Positions 37,354-45,846 of a stretch of 64,000 nt of DNA are shown here, in pieces. The notes beneath the pieces are model-generated. The model worked only from the letters and a program-made list of their open reading frames with translations, did no database searches and was not told the origin of the DNA. The stretch's first letter is position 1; each line of letters begins with the position of its first letter. Both the position numbers and the translations under genes were made by a program. Location: assembly GCF_001905095.1 (NCBI RefSeq), contig NZ_LWLS01000067.1, positions 1 through 64,000 on the forward strand, in the 5' to 3' direction. The stretch is from Micromonospora sp. CB01531 (GTDB lineage Bacteria > Actinomycetota > Actinomycetes > Mycobacteriales > Micromonosporaceae).

Positions 37354-38243
37354 CCCGGCTGGCCGACCTCGCCGAACTGGTCCGGGCGCCGGCCGCGCTC
37401 TCCGTACCGGGGGACGTGGTGGCCGGCGCGGCGGCGGCCGGCGCACTGGACCGCCGGACGCCGGCCCTGGCCGGGGCGTCGGTGCTGCTCTACTGGGCCG
37501 GCATGGCCGCCAACGACTGGGCCGACCGGCGGTTGGACGCCGTGGAACGCCCCGAGCGGCCGATTCCCTCCGGCCGGGTGCACCCCGCCGCCGCGTTCGG
37601 CGTCGCCGCCGGCCTGACCGCCGCCGGGCTCGCCGTGGCCACGGCCGCCGGCGGCCGGCGGGCGGCCGCCGTCGCGGTCCCGCTCGCCGGCGCGATCTGG
37701 GGGTACGACCTGCTCGCCAAGAACACCGCCGCCGGCCCCGCCGTGATGGCCGCCTGCCGGGGCCTGGACGTGCTGCTCGGCGCGAGCCCCGGCGCCGGCC
37801 GGAGCGCGCCGCGCGCCGCCGGCCGGGTCCCCTCGGCCCGGCGGGGGTTCGTCCGGGCGCTGCCGGCGGCGCTGACCGTCGCCGCGCACACCTGGACGGT
37901 CACCGCGCTGTCCCGCCGCGAGGTGTCCGGCGCCGACCGGCGGCTGCCCCAGGCCACCCTGGCCGGCACCGCCCTGGTCGCCGCCACCGCGCTGAGCCGT
38001 ACCGAGCCGGTCCCCGCCGTGCTCGCCGCCGGCTACGCCACCAGCTACGGGTCGGCGCAGGTCCGGGTGCTCGCCGATCCGTCACCGGCCCGGGTCCGCG
38101 CCGCCGTCGGCGCGGGCATCACCGGACTGCCCGCGTTGCAGGGCGCGCTGACCGCCCGGGCCGGCGCCCGACTGCTCGGCCTCGCGGTGGCCGCCGCCGC
38201 TCCGCTCGGCCGCCGCCTGGCCCGACTGGTCTCGCCGACATGA
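37350..38243 (+). CDS. eboC: UbiA-superfamily prenyltransferase, EboC/SCO3242-like
   Basis: A 297-residue membrane prenyltransferase. The first Asp-rich motif is NDWADRRLDAVERPERPIPSG-like (NDxxDxxxD) at about residues 52-71; the second region is GYDLLAKNTAAGPAVMAACR followed by GLDVLLG. Hydrophobic helices fill the rest. Such enzymes join a prenyl diphosphate to an acceptor. Overlap with the inositol-phosphate synthase and the presence of a polyprenyl diphosphate synthase at the operon end suggest acceptor and donor are made by neighbours. The same gene pairing occurs around SCO3242 in Streptomyces (from memory of the family). Confidence 0.88.
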   Translation: MTRLADLAELVRAPAALSVPGDVVAGAAAAGALDRRTPALAGASVLLYWAGMAANDWADRRLDAVERPERPIPSGRVHPAAAFGVAAGLTAAGLAVATAAGGRRAAAVAVPLAGAIWGYDLLAKNTAAGPAVMAACRGLDVLLGASPGAGRSAPRAAGRVPSARRGFVRALPAALTVAAHTWTVTALSRREVSGADRRLPQATLAGTALVAATALSRTEPVPAVLAAGYATSYGSAQVRVLADPSPARVRAAVGAGITGLPALQGALTARAGARLLGLAVAAAAPLGRRLARLVSPT

Positions 38244-39289
38244 CCGGCCGGCCGGCGCCCAGCCCGCCATCCCCGTCCGTGCCGCACGGCGCCCCGCCGA
38301 CGGCGGACGCCGGGGCTGCGCCGGCCGGCCGCGGGGCCCCGTCGGACCCGGCCGGGCTCCGCTTCGGGTACGGGACCAACGGCTTCGCCAACCACCGGCT
38401 CGACGACGCGCTCGGCGTGCTCGCCGGCCTCGGCTACCAGGGGGTGGCGCTCACCCTCGACCACGACCACCTCGACCCGTTCGCGCCGGAGCTCGGCCGC
38501 CGGGTGGCCGCGGTGCACCGCCGGCTGACCGCGCTCGGCCTGGCCGTGGTGGTCGAGACCGGCGCCCGCTACCTGCTCGACCCGTGGCACAAGCACGCCC
38601 CAACGCTGCTGCACGACGAGCCGGCGCTGCGGATCGAGTTCCTCCGCCGGGCCGTGCGGATCGGCGCGGACCTGGGCGCCGAGGCGGTCTCGTTCTGGGC
38701 CGGCGTACGCCCGCCGGAGGTGCCGGAGTCGGTCGCCTGGGACCGGCTCGTCGCCGGCTGCGCCACGGTCTGCGCCGAGGCCGCGGCGGCCGGCGTGCCA
38801 CTCGGGTTCGAGCCCGAGCCGGGCATGCTGGTCGAGGACATCGCCGGCTGGCACCGGCTACGGGACGCGCTCGGCGCGCCGCCCGGCTTCGGCATCACCC
38901 TCGACATCGGACACTGCCGCTGCCTGGAGCCGCGGCCGGTGCCCGACTGCGTGACTGCGGTCGCCGACCACCTGGTCAACGTGCAGATCGACGACATGCG
39001 CCGAGGCGTGCACGAGCACCTGGAGTTCGGCACCGGCGAGATCGACTTTCCGCCGGTACTGCGCGCTCTCGCCGACGCCGGCTACCGCGGCCTCGTGGCC
39101 GTGGAGCTGCCCCGGCACTCGCACGCCGCGCCGGCGGTCGCCGCCCGGTCGATCGAGTTTCTGCACGCCGCCGCCGGGACCGACCGGCCCCGGAAAACCG
39201 ACTCGGACCCTTTGCTATGCAGCCACGGAGGCAACACGTCCGGACCGCGGGTGCTGCGTAAGGGGCTGCAGAGCAAAGGCGGTGGCTGA
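38240..39289 (+). CDS. sugar phosphate isomerase/epimerase (xylose isomerase-like TIM barrel)
   Basis: A 349-residue protein with a proline-rich first 35 residues, then the TIM barrel: FGYGTNGFANHRLDDALGVL, VSFWAGVRP, GFEPEPGMLVEDI with metal-binding Glu, ITLDIGHCRCLE, HLVNVQIDDMRRG and GLVAVELPRHSH. Substrate unknown; it probably isomerises or dehydrates the cyclitol or sugar intermediate of the operon. The ATG overlaps the prenyltransferase stop. The last about 28 residues (from DSDPLLCSHGG) are encoded by a palindromic repeat (39208-39279) and are unlikely to be native to the fold. Confidence 0.9.
   Translation: MTGRPAPSPPSPSVPHGAPPTADAGAAPAGRGAPSDPAGLRFGYGTNGFANHRLDDALGVLAGLGYQGVALTLDHDHLDPFAPELGRRVAAVHRRLTALGLAVVVETGARYLLDPWHKHAPTLLHDEPALRIEFLRRAVRIGADLGAEAVSFWAGVRPPEVPESVAWDRLVAGCATVCAEAAAAGVPLGFEPEPGMLVEDIAGWHRLRDALGAPPGFGITLDIGHCRCLEPRPVPDCVTAVADHLVNVQIDDMRRGVHEHLEFGTGEIDFPPVLRALADAGYRGLVAVELPRHSHAAPAVAARSIEFLHAAAGTDRPRKTDSDPLLCSHGGNTSGPRVLRKGLQSKGGG
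39208..39279. repeat. palindromic interspersed-type element forming a gene's 3' end
   Basis: Arms CTTTGCTATGCAGCC (39210-39224) and GGCTGCAGAGCAAAG (39264-39278) pair at 14 of 15 positions, and weaker pairing continues inward. The element lies inside the reading frame of the isomerase and supplies its C-terminal codons up to the stop at 39287-39289. Similar CTTTGCTCTGCAGCC palindromes are scattered in Micromonospora genomes as I recall; only one copy is in this window. Confidence 0.75.
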
Positions 39290-39321
39290 GCACCTGCCAC
39301 CCGGCTCAGAGGGGAGACGGA

Positions 39322-39942
39322 ATGACACCCGACCGACTGCGCGCCGCGCTGCGGGGCGCACCCGATCCGCAGTGGCTGGACGCGGCCCTGCGCCGCGTCG
39401 CGACCGAGCCCACGGCGATCGCGCGCCTCTTCGCCACCGCCGCCCGGCGGTGCGGTCGGGGGCCGCTGCCCGATCCGCCGGGCTGGACGGTCGACGAGGC
39501 GGCCCGCGCGCTGCTGCTCACCGCGCTCCCCGCCGACCACGCGGCGGTGGCCGACTCCCTCTACCAGCACGGCGACGCCGCCGAGAAGCGGGCCGTGCTG
39601 CGAGCGCTGCCGCTGCTGCCGATCGGGGCGGCCTGCGTGCCGCTGCTGCACGACGCGATCCGCACCAACGACACCCGGCTGGTCGCCGCCGCGCTCGGCC
39701 CGTACGCCCGGCACCTGGAGCAGCCGGCCTGGCGGCAGGCCGTGCTCAAGTGCGTGTTCACCGGCGTACCGCTGGCGGACGTGGACGACCTGCACGGCCG
39801 GGCGGACGGCGAACTGGCGGCGATGCTGGCCGCGTTCGCCGCCGAGCGGAACGCGGCCGGCCGGACCATGCCCGCCGACGCCACCGCCCTGCTCGACCGG
39901 CTCGGCGCCGGCTCGCACCCCACCACCGCCAGGGAGGCGTGA
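39322..39942 (+). CDS. eboA: EboA-domain protein
   Basis: A 206-residue helical protein without catalytic motifs. LYQHGDAAEKRAVLRALPLL, then LLHDAIRTNDTRLVAAALGP and QAVLKCVFTGVPLADVDDL are the recognisable EboA segments. EboA is required with its neighbours for export of the scytonemin monomer in cyanobacteria; its molecular role is unknown. GGGGAGA precedes the ATG and the stop overlaps the TatD gene by 1 nt (TGATG). Confidence 0.87.
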   Translation: MTPDRLRAALRGAPDPQWLDAALRRVATEPTAIARLFATAARRCGRGPLPDPPGWTVDEAARALLLTALPADHAAVADSLYQHGDAAEKRAVLRALPLLPIGAACVPLLHDAIRTNDTRLVAAALGPYARHLEQPAWRQAVLKCVFTGVPLADVDDLHGRADGELAAMLAAFAAERNAAGRTMPADATALLDRLGAGSHPTTAREA

Positions 39943-40793
39943 TGCGCATCTTCGACCCGCACATCCACATGACCTCACGCACCACCGACGACTACGAGCG
40001 GATGGCCGCCGCCGGGGTACGCGCGGTGGTGGAGCCGGCGTTCTGGCTCGGCCAGCCGCGCACCAGCGCCGCCTCGTTCGTCGACTACTTCGACTCGCTG
40101 ATCGGCTGGGAGCCGTTCCGGGCCGGGCAGTTCGGCGTCCGGCACCACGCCACCGTGGCGCTGAACCCGAAGGAGGCCAACGACCCCCGCTGCCGCCCCG
40201 TGCTCGACCTGCTCCCGCGCTACCTGGACAAGGACGGCGTGGTAGCGGTCGGCGAGATCGGCTACGACTCGATGACCCCGGCCGAGGACGCCGCCTTCGC
40301 GGGGCAGCTCGCCCTGGCCGTCGGGCACGACCTGCCCGCCCTGGTGCACACCCCGCACCGGGACAAGGCCCGCGGCGTCGAGCGCACCCTGGCGGTGGTC
40401 GCCGAGTCCGGCATCGACCCCGGGCGGGTGCTGATCGACCACCTCAACGAGGTCACCGTGAAGCTGGTCCGGGACACCGGCTGCTGGCTGGGCTTCTCGA
40501 TCTATCCGGAGACGAAGATGTCGCCGCCGCGGATGGTCGAGCTGCTGAAGACGTACGGGACCGAGCGGATGGTGGTCAACTCGGCCGCCGACTGGGGGCG
40601 TTCCGACCCGCTGCTCACCCGGGCCACCGGGGAGGCGATGCTGCTCGCCGGGTTCACCGAGGACGACGTGGACCGGGTGCTCTGGCGCAACCCGGTCGAG
40701 TTCTACGGCCAGTCCGGAAAGCTGGACCTCACCGACGTGGACGCGCCCGCGCCCACCTTCGCCGGCAACTCCATCCTGCGCGGGGGCGAGTGA
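39942..40793 (+). CDS. eboB: TatD-family metal-dependent hydrolase, EboB-like
   Basis: A 283-residue TIM-barrel hydrolase. Metal ligands appear in FDPHIHMT (HxH), VGEIGYDS (Glu), LVHTPHRDK and VLIDHLNE (His), and NSAADWG (Asp). In ebo clusters this is EboB. Residues RTSAASFVDYFDSLIGWEPF are typical of this subgroup rather than of TatD nucleases. The substrate is unknown; hydrolysis of a small metabolite of the pathway is likely. Its stop overlaps the EboE start. Confidence 0.9.
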   Translation: MRIFDPHIHMTSRTTDDYERMAAAGVRAVVEPAFWLGQPRTSAASFVDYFDSLIGWEPFRAGQFGVRHHATVALNPKEANDPRCRPVLDLLPRYLDKDGVVAVGEIGYDSMTPAEDAAFAGQLALAVGHDLPALVHTPHRDKARGVERTLAVVAESGIDPGRVLIDHLNEVTVKLVRDTGCWLGFSIYPETKMSPPRMVELLKTYGTERMVVNSAADWGRSDPLLTRATGEAMLLAGFTEDDVDRVLWRNPVEFYGQSGKLDLTDVDAPAPTFAGNSILRGGE

Positions 40794-41980
40794 TGCGCTT
40801 CCACCATGCCGACGGCAGCACCGTCCACCTCGGCTACTGCACCAACGTCCACCCGGCCGAGGACCTGGCCGGGATCCTCGCCCAGCTCGACACGTACGCC
40901 CTCCCGGTCCGCCGGGCGCTCGGCACCGACCTGCTCGGGCTGGGGCTCTGGCTGGCCGCCCCGGTGGCCGCCGCGCTCGCCGCCGACCCGGCGGCCCGCC
41001 GCCGGCTCCGGCACGAGCTGACCGTACGCGGGCTGGAGGTGGTCACCCTAAACGGCTTCCCGTACGCGGCCTTCCAGGCGCCCGTGGTGAAGGGCGCGGT
41101 GTACCACCCGGACTGGACCACCCCGGAGCGGCTCGGGTACACCCTGGACCTGGCCCGGGTGCTGGCCGACCTGCTCCCCGAGGACGCGGCCCGCGGCTCG
41201 ATCTCCACCCTGCCGCTGGCCTGGCGTACGCCGTGGGACGCCGCCCGGGCCGACGCCGCCCGGCGCCGCCTCGACGAGCTGGCGGCCGGGCTCGCCTCGG
41301 TGGAGCGGGAGACCGGGCGGACCATCCGGGTCGGCTTCGAGCCGGAACCGGGTTGCCTGGTGGAGTCCACGGGACAGGCGCGTGAGATATTCTCAACCAT
41401 GGATTCGGACCGGCTCGGGATCTGCCTCGATCTGGCCCACCTCGCCTGCGCCTGGGAGGAGCCGGTCGAGGCGCTGGACCGGCTCCGGGCCGCCGGGCTG
41501 CCGGTGGTCAAGGTGCAGGTCTCCGCCGCCGTCGAGGCGGCCGATCCGGAGGGTTCGGCCGAGGCGCTGCGCCGTTGGGTGGAGCCGCGCTTCCTGCACC
41601 AGACCCGAGCGGCCGGCTGCGCTGAGGGTAGCGACCCGGCCGACCCGGCGTACGCCGCCGACGATCTCGACGCCGCCCTCGACACCCGGCTGCCCGGGCC
41701 GTGGCGGGTGCACTACCACGTGCCGCTGCACGCCCCGCCCGAGCCGCCGCTGCGGTCCACCCTGCCTGTGCTGCGGGCCGCGCTCGCCGCGTTGTACGCC
41801 GGACCGGTCGCCGGCTGCGAGCACCTCGACGTCGAGACGTACACCTGGGGGGTGCTGCCGGCGGCGCGCCGGCCGCGTACCGACGCGGAGTTGGCCGCGG
41901 GGATCGCCGCCGAGCTGGCCTTCGCCCGCGACGAGCTGGTCGGGCTCGGGCTGGCCACGACGGCGGGGGTGGCGGCATGA
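40793..41980 (+). CDS. eboE: EboE metabolite-traffic protein (TIM barrel)
   Basis: A 395-residue TIM-barrel protein related to sugar isomerases: LGYCTNVHPAEDLAGILAQL is the diagnostic EboE N-terminus, then VVTLNGFPYAAF, VGFEPEPGCLVEST and GICLDLAHLACAWEE with probable metal ligands, and LDVETYTWGVLP near the C-terminus. An adjacent GTG at 40790 is an alternative start. Its stop sits in a 10-nt direct repeat created at the junction with the next gene by a repeat element, where originally the two genes probably overlapped as ATGA. Confidence 0.9.
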   Translation: MRFHHADGSTVHLGYCTNVHPAEDLAGILAQLDTYALPVRRALGTDLLGLGLWLAAPVAAALAADPAARRRLRHELTVRGLEVVTLNGFPYAAFQAPVVKGAVYHPDWTTPERLGYTLDLARVLADLLPEDAARGSISTLPLAWRTPWDAARADAARRRLDELAAGLASVERETGRTIRVGFEPEPGCLVESTGQAREIFSTMDSDRLGICLDLAHLACAWEEPVEALDRLRAAGLPVVKVQVSAAVEAADPEGSAEALRRWVEPRFLHQTRAAGCAEGSDPADPAYAADDLDAALDTRLPGPWRVHYHVPLHAPPEPPLRSTLPVLRAALAALYAGPVAGCEHLDVETYTWGVLPAARRPRTDAELAAGIAAELAFARDELVGLGLATTAGVAA

Positions 41981-42062
41981 GCGAGGGTCAGCGAGCGAAT
42001 CATCGACACGGTGCCGTGGTGTCTCATGGCGGTGCCGAGCGAAGCGAGGTGCCGGCATGAGC
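41973..42062. repeat. family B junction repeat with 10-nt flanking duplication
   Basis: CGGCATGAGC occurs at 41973-41982 (containing the eboE stop) and at 42053-42062 (containing the next ATG). Between them lies an imperfect palindrome-rich element starting GAGCGAGGGTCAGCGAGCGA and ending GAGCGAAGCGAGGTGC. Removing it with one flank regenerates an ATGA stop/start overlap. It parallels the family A insertion at 30719-30789. Confidence 0.8.
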
Positions 42063-43451
42063 AAGCGGCTAGTGGTCATCGACGTGGTGGGGCTGACCCC
42101 GCGCCTGCTGGCGCACATGCCCCGGCTGCGCGCGGTCGCGGAGTCGGGCTTCTCCGCCGAGCTGGGCACGGTGCTGCCTGCGGTCACCTGCTCGGTGCAG
42201 TCCACCTTCCTCACCGGAGAACCACCGGCCGGCCACGGGATCGTCGGCAACGGTTGGTACTTCCGGGATCTCGGCGAGGTGCTGCTCTGGCGGCAGCACA
42301 ACGCCCTGGTCGGCGGGGAGAAGCTGTGGCAGGCGGCCCGCCGGGTCGAGCCCGGCTACCGGGTCGCCAACGTCTGCTGGTGGTACGCGATGGGCGCCGA
42401 CGTGGACTGGACGGTGACGCCGCGCCCGATCTACTACGCGGACGGGCGCAAGGAGCCGGACTGCTGGACCGATCCGCCCGAGCTGCACGACGCGCTCACC
42501 GACGCGCTCGGCACCTTCCCGCTCTTCACCTACTGGGGGCCCGGGGCGGGGCTGCCGTCGTCGCGGTGGATCTGCCGGGCGGCCGAGCGGATCCTCGCCG
42601 AGCACGCCCCGGACCTGACCCTGGTCTACGTCCCGCACCTCGACTACGACCTGCAGCGGTTCGGCCCGTCCTCGCCGCAGGCCGCCGCCGCGGCGGCCGA
42701 GCTGGACGCGGTGCTCGCCCCGCTGCTGGACGCCGCGCGGGAGCGGGACGCCACGGTGGTGGCGCTCTCCGAGTACGGCATCACCGACGTCTCCCGCCCG
42801 GTCGACGTCAACCGCCTGCTGCGGTCCGAGGGGCTGCTGCGGGTCTACACCCAGGACGGCATGGAGTACCTCGACCCGTGGACGTCCCGGGCCTTCGCGG
42901 TCGCCGACCACCAGGTCGCGCACGTCTACGTGAAGGACCCGGCCGACGTGCCGGCGGTGGCGAAGCTGTGCGCCGGGCTGCCCGGGGTGGCCGAGGTGCT
43001 GGACGCCGCCGGGCAGGCCGGCTACGGGCTGGACCACGAGCGCTCCGGCGAGCTGGTGCTGGTGGCCGAGCCGGACGCCTGGTTCACCTACTACTACTGG
43101 CTCGACGACGCCCGCGCGCCCGACTTCGCCCGCCTCGTGGAGATTCACCGCAAGCCCGGCTACGATCCGGCCGAGCTGTTCTTCGACCCGGCCGCCCCGG
43201 GTGCCGCGAAGCGCCGGGCGGCGGTGGCGCTGGCCCGCAAGAAGCTCGGCATGCGCTACCTGATGAGCGTGGTGGGGCTGGACGCCGGGGCGCGGGCGGT
43301 CCGCGGCTCGCACGGCCGGCTGCCGGCCGACCCGGCCGACGGGCCGGTGCTGCTCTGCTCCGACCCGACCGCGGCCCGGGACCGGGTCGCCGCGACCGAC
43401 GTGAAGGCCCTGCTGCTCCAGCTCGCCGGACTGGCCCGGGAGGCACCATGA
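42057..43451 (+). CDS. alkaline phosphatase/nucleotide pyrophosphatase family protein, EboF-like
   Basis: A 464-residue metal-dependent phosphohydrolase. VIDVVGLTPRLLAHMPRL gives the first metal Asp; LPAVTCSVQSTFLTGEPPAG contains the nucleophile Thr; GHGIVGNGWYFRDL, VYVPHLDYDLQRFG and VADHQVAHVYV are family metal-site segments. No signal peptide, so it acts in the cytosol. In ebo clusters a phosphatase of this type follows EboE. The start is the second of two duplicated ATGs, with GAGGTG upstream from the repeat. It overlaps the prenyl synthase start by 4 nt. Confidence 0.88.
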   Translation: MSKRLVVIDVVGLTPRLLAHMPRLRAVAESGFSAELGTVLPAVTCSVQSTFLTGEPPAGHGIVGNGWYFRDLGEVLLWRQHNALVGGEKLWQAARRVEPGYRVANVCWWYAMGADVDWTVTPRPIYYADGRKEPDCWTDPPELHDALTDALGTFPLFTYWGPGAGLPSSRWICRAAERILAEHAPDLTLVYVPHLDYDLQRFGPSSPQAAAAAAELDAVLAPLLDAARERDATVVALSEYGITDVSRPVDVNRLLRSEGLLRVYTQDGMEYLDPWTSRAFAVADHQVAHVYVKDPADVPAVAKLCAGLPGVAEVLDAAGQAGYGLDHERSGELVLVAEPDAWFTYYYWLDDARAPDFARLVEIHRKPGYDPAELFFDPAAPGAAKRRAAVALARKKLGMRYLMSVVGLDAGARAVRGSHGRLPADPADGPVLLCSDPTAARDRVAATDVKALLLQLAGLAREAP

Positions 43452-44515
43452 CCGTCACCGTCGCATCGACCGACCCGGCCCTGCTGCGGGATCGCTTCGA
43501 CGCCGCGCTCGCCGCGTTTCTGAGCGAGCGGCGGCCGGGTCGGTCGGACGACGGTACGGGGGCCGTCCACGCCGTGCTGCGCCGGTTCGTTCTCGCCGGT
43601 GGCAAGCGGCTGCGGCCCCTGTTCTGCTACTGGGGCTGGCGCGGCTTCGGCGGCCCGGACGGCGCCCCGATCGTGGTCGCGGCGGCGGCGCTGGAGCTGT
43701 TCCACGCCTTCGCCCTTATCCACGACGACATCCTCGACGGCAGCGACCTGCGGCGGGGCCAGCCGTCGGTGCACCGGGTCTTCGCCGAGCTGCACACCCG
43801 CTCCGGCTGGCACGGCGACCCCGCGGCGTACGGCCGGGACGCCGCCCTGCTCTGCGGCGACCTCTGCGCCGCCTGGTCGGGCCAGATGTTCCACGACTGC
43901 GGGTTCGAACCGGCGCAGGTCCGCCGCGGGCTCGCCGTCTTCGCGCGGATGCGGGCGGAGGTGATCGCGGGGGAGTATCTGGACGTGGTCTCCGCGGTCG
44001 GCGACGGCTCGGTGGCCTCCGCCCTCGCCGTGGTCCGGATGAAGACGGCCCGGTACACGGTGACCCGCCCGGTGCAGATCGGCGCCGCCCTGGCCGGCGC
44101 CGACCCCGCCGTCGTGACGGCGCTGGCGGAGTTCGGCGACCCGCTCGGGGACGCCTTCCAGCTTCGCGACGACCTGCTCGGCGTCTTCGGCGACCCGGCC
44201 GTCACCGGTAAGTCGAACCTGGACGACCTGCGGGAGGGTAAGTCGACCGTGTTGCTGGCGCTGGCCCGGGAGGCGGCCGGCCCGACGCAGGCGGCGCGAC
44301 TGCGGGCGCTGGTCGGAGACCCGGAGCTGGATCACGGGGGCGCGGCCGAGGTGCAGGGGATCATCGAGGCCACCGGCGCGCGGGAGCGGGTCGAGGGCAT
44401 GATCCGGGCCCGCGTCGACCAGGCCCGCGCCGCGCTGGACCGGACACGGCTGGCCGAGCCCGCGCGGTCGGCACTGGTCGAGCTGACCTCCCGGGCCGCG
44501 CACCGCCGGCACTGA
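43448..44515 (+). CDS. polyprenyl (geranylgeranyl-type) diphosphate synthase
   Basis: A 355-residue trans-prenyltransferase. GGKRLRPLFCYWGWR, the first Asp-rich motif ALIHDDILDGSDLRRGQPSV and the second region AFQLRDDLLGVFGDPAVTGK are intact, as is LDDLREGKSTVLL. It condenses isopentenyl diphosphate onto allylic diphosphates, giving C20 or longer products. As last gene of the operon it probably supplies the donor for the UbiA-type enzyme at 37350 (inference). Confidence 0.93.
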   Translation: MTVTVASTDPALLRDRFDAALAAFLSERRPGRSDDGTGAVHAVLRRFVLAGGKRLRPLFCYWGWRGFGGPDGAPIVVAAAALELFHAFALIHDDILDGSDLRRGQPSVHRVFAELHTRSGWHGDPAAYGRDAALLCGDLCAAWSGQMFHDCGFEPAQVRRGLAVFARMRAEVIAGEYLDVVSAVGDGSVASALAVVRMKTARYTVTRPVQIGAALAGADPAVVTALAEFGDPLGDAFQLRDDLLGVFGDPAVTGKSNLDDLREGKSTVLLALAREAAGPTQAARLRALVGDPELDHGGAAEVQGIIEATGARERVEGMIRARVDQARAALDRTRLAEPARSALVELTSRAAHRRH

Positions 44516-44749
44516 GCCGGAAGGTGGGGCGCCCGGTTGGACACCCCGGTCAGGTAGGGCCTTCCGCGAGCGGGGCGGCGGAAATAGAGTGGGGGCGGCG
44601 ACCGCGAGGTGGCCGGTGACCCGACGGGAGGCGCAACCCGTCGGGCCTCAGGCGCGACCGCGCCCACCGGTGCCCGTCGGGGTCGTCAGCATCCGGTCGC
44701 CCTCGCCCGGCCTGCAACGGAATCCCCCATCACACAGGGGAGAAGGACA
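44516..44749. other. intergenic region with 8-bp hairpin
   Basis: Contains a perfect inverted repeat CCGACGGG-N8-CCCGTCGG (44621-44644), which may end the Ebo-like operon or form part of the leader of the next gene; TAGAGT near 44585 could be a -10. No gene seen. Confidence 0.4.
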
Positions 44750-45760
44750 ATGGCGCGACCCATCACGCTCTTCACCGGCCAGTGGGCCGATCTTCCGTTC
44801 GACGAGGTCTGCCGGCTCGCCGCCGAGTGGGGGTACGACGGCCTCGAGATCGCCTGCTGGGGCGACCACTTCGAGGTCGACAAGGCCCTCGCCGACGAGT
44901 CGTACGTGGACCGGAAGCGGGCCACCCTCGCCAAGCACAACCTCCAGGTCTTCGCCATCTCCAACCACCTGGTCGGGCAGGCGGTCTGCGACCACCCCAT
45001 CGACGAGCGGCACCAGGACATTCTGCCCGCCCGGATCTGGGGCGACGGCGAGCCGGAGGGCGTCCGCCGCCGGGCCGCCGAGGAGATGAAGGACACCGCC
45101 CGGGCGGCGGCGAAGCTGGGGGTGCGGACGGTGGTCGGGTTCACCGGCTCATCCATCTGGCACACGTTGGCGATGTTCCCGCCGGTGCCGCCGGCGATGA
45201 TCGAACGCGGTTACCAGGACTTCGCCGACCGGTGGAACCCGATCCTCGACGTCTTCGACGAGGTGGGGGTCCGTTTCGCGCACGAGGTGCACCCCAGCGA
45301 GATCGCGTACGACTACTGGACCACCAAGCGGACGCTGGAGGCGATTGGCCACCGCCCCGCGTTTGGGCTGAACTGGGATCCGTCCCACTTCGTCTGGCAG
45401 GAGCTGGACCCGGTCAACTTCATCTTCGACTTCGCCGACCGGATCTACCACGTCGACTGCAAGGACGCGAAGGTCCGTACCGGCGACGGGCGGCGCGGGC
45501 GGCTCTCCTCCCACCTGCCATGGGCGGACCTGCGGCGGGGCTGGGACTTCGTCTCCACCGGCCACGGGGACGTGCCGTGGGAGGACTGCTTCCGGGCGTT
45601 GAACGCGATCGGCTACGACGGCCCGATCTCCATCGAGTGGGAGGATGCCGGCATGGACCGGCTGGTCGGTGCGCCCGAGGCGCTCCAGTTCGTCCGCCGG
45701 CACGCCTTCGACGCCCCGGCCGCCGCCTTCGACGCCGCCTTCAGCAGCAACCGCGACTGA
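44750..45760 (+). CDS. sugar phosphate isomerase/epimerase (TIM barrel)
   Basis: A 336-residue cytosolic protein: WADLPFDEVCRLAAEWGYDG, HNLQVFAISNHLVGQAV, FAHEVHPSEIAYDYW, FGLNWDPSHFVWQ, IYHVDCKDAKV and GPISIEWEDAGMDR carry the Glu/Asp/His metal ligands of the xylose isomerase-like fold. It is close to proteins found beside Gfo/Idh dehydrogenases and ThuA proteins in sugar catabolism. GGGGAGAAGG precedes the ATG at 44750. Confidence 0.92.
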   Translation: MARPITLFTGQWADLPFDEVCRLAAEWGYDGLEIACWGDHFEVDKALADESYVDRKRATLAKHNLQVFAISNHLVGQAVCDHPIDERHQDILPARIWGDGEPEGVRRRAAEEMKDTARAAAKLGVRTVVGFTGSSIWHTLAMFPPVPPAMIERGYQDFADRWNPILDVFDEVGVRFAHEVHPSEIAYDYWTTKRTLEAIGHRPAFGLNWDPSHFVWQELDPVNFIFDFADRIYHVDCKDAKVRTGDGRRGRLSSHLPWADLRRGWDFVSTGHGDVPWEDCFRALNAIGYDGPISIEWEDAGMDRLVGAPEALQFVRRHAFDAPAAAFDAAFSSNRD

Positions 45761-45781
45761 CCGGTCCGGCCGCCACGAACG

Positions 45782-45811
45782 GGCGGGAGGCGACCGAGGT
45801 CGCCTCCCGCC
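45782..45811. terminator. bidirectional terminator between convergent genes
   Basis: A perfect 13-14-bp stem, GGCGGGAGGCGAC with GTCGCCTCCCGCC, around CGAG, between the isomerase (plus) and the M28 peptidase (minus). Confidence 0.8.
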
Positions 45812-45846
45812 TGTTCAGGTCAGTGCCGGTCTGGTTGGCCGGACGG

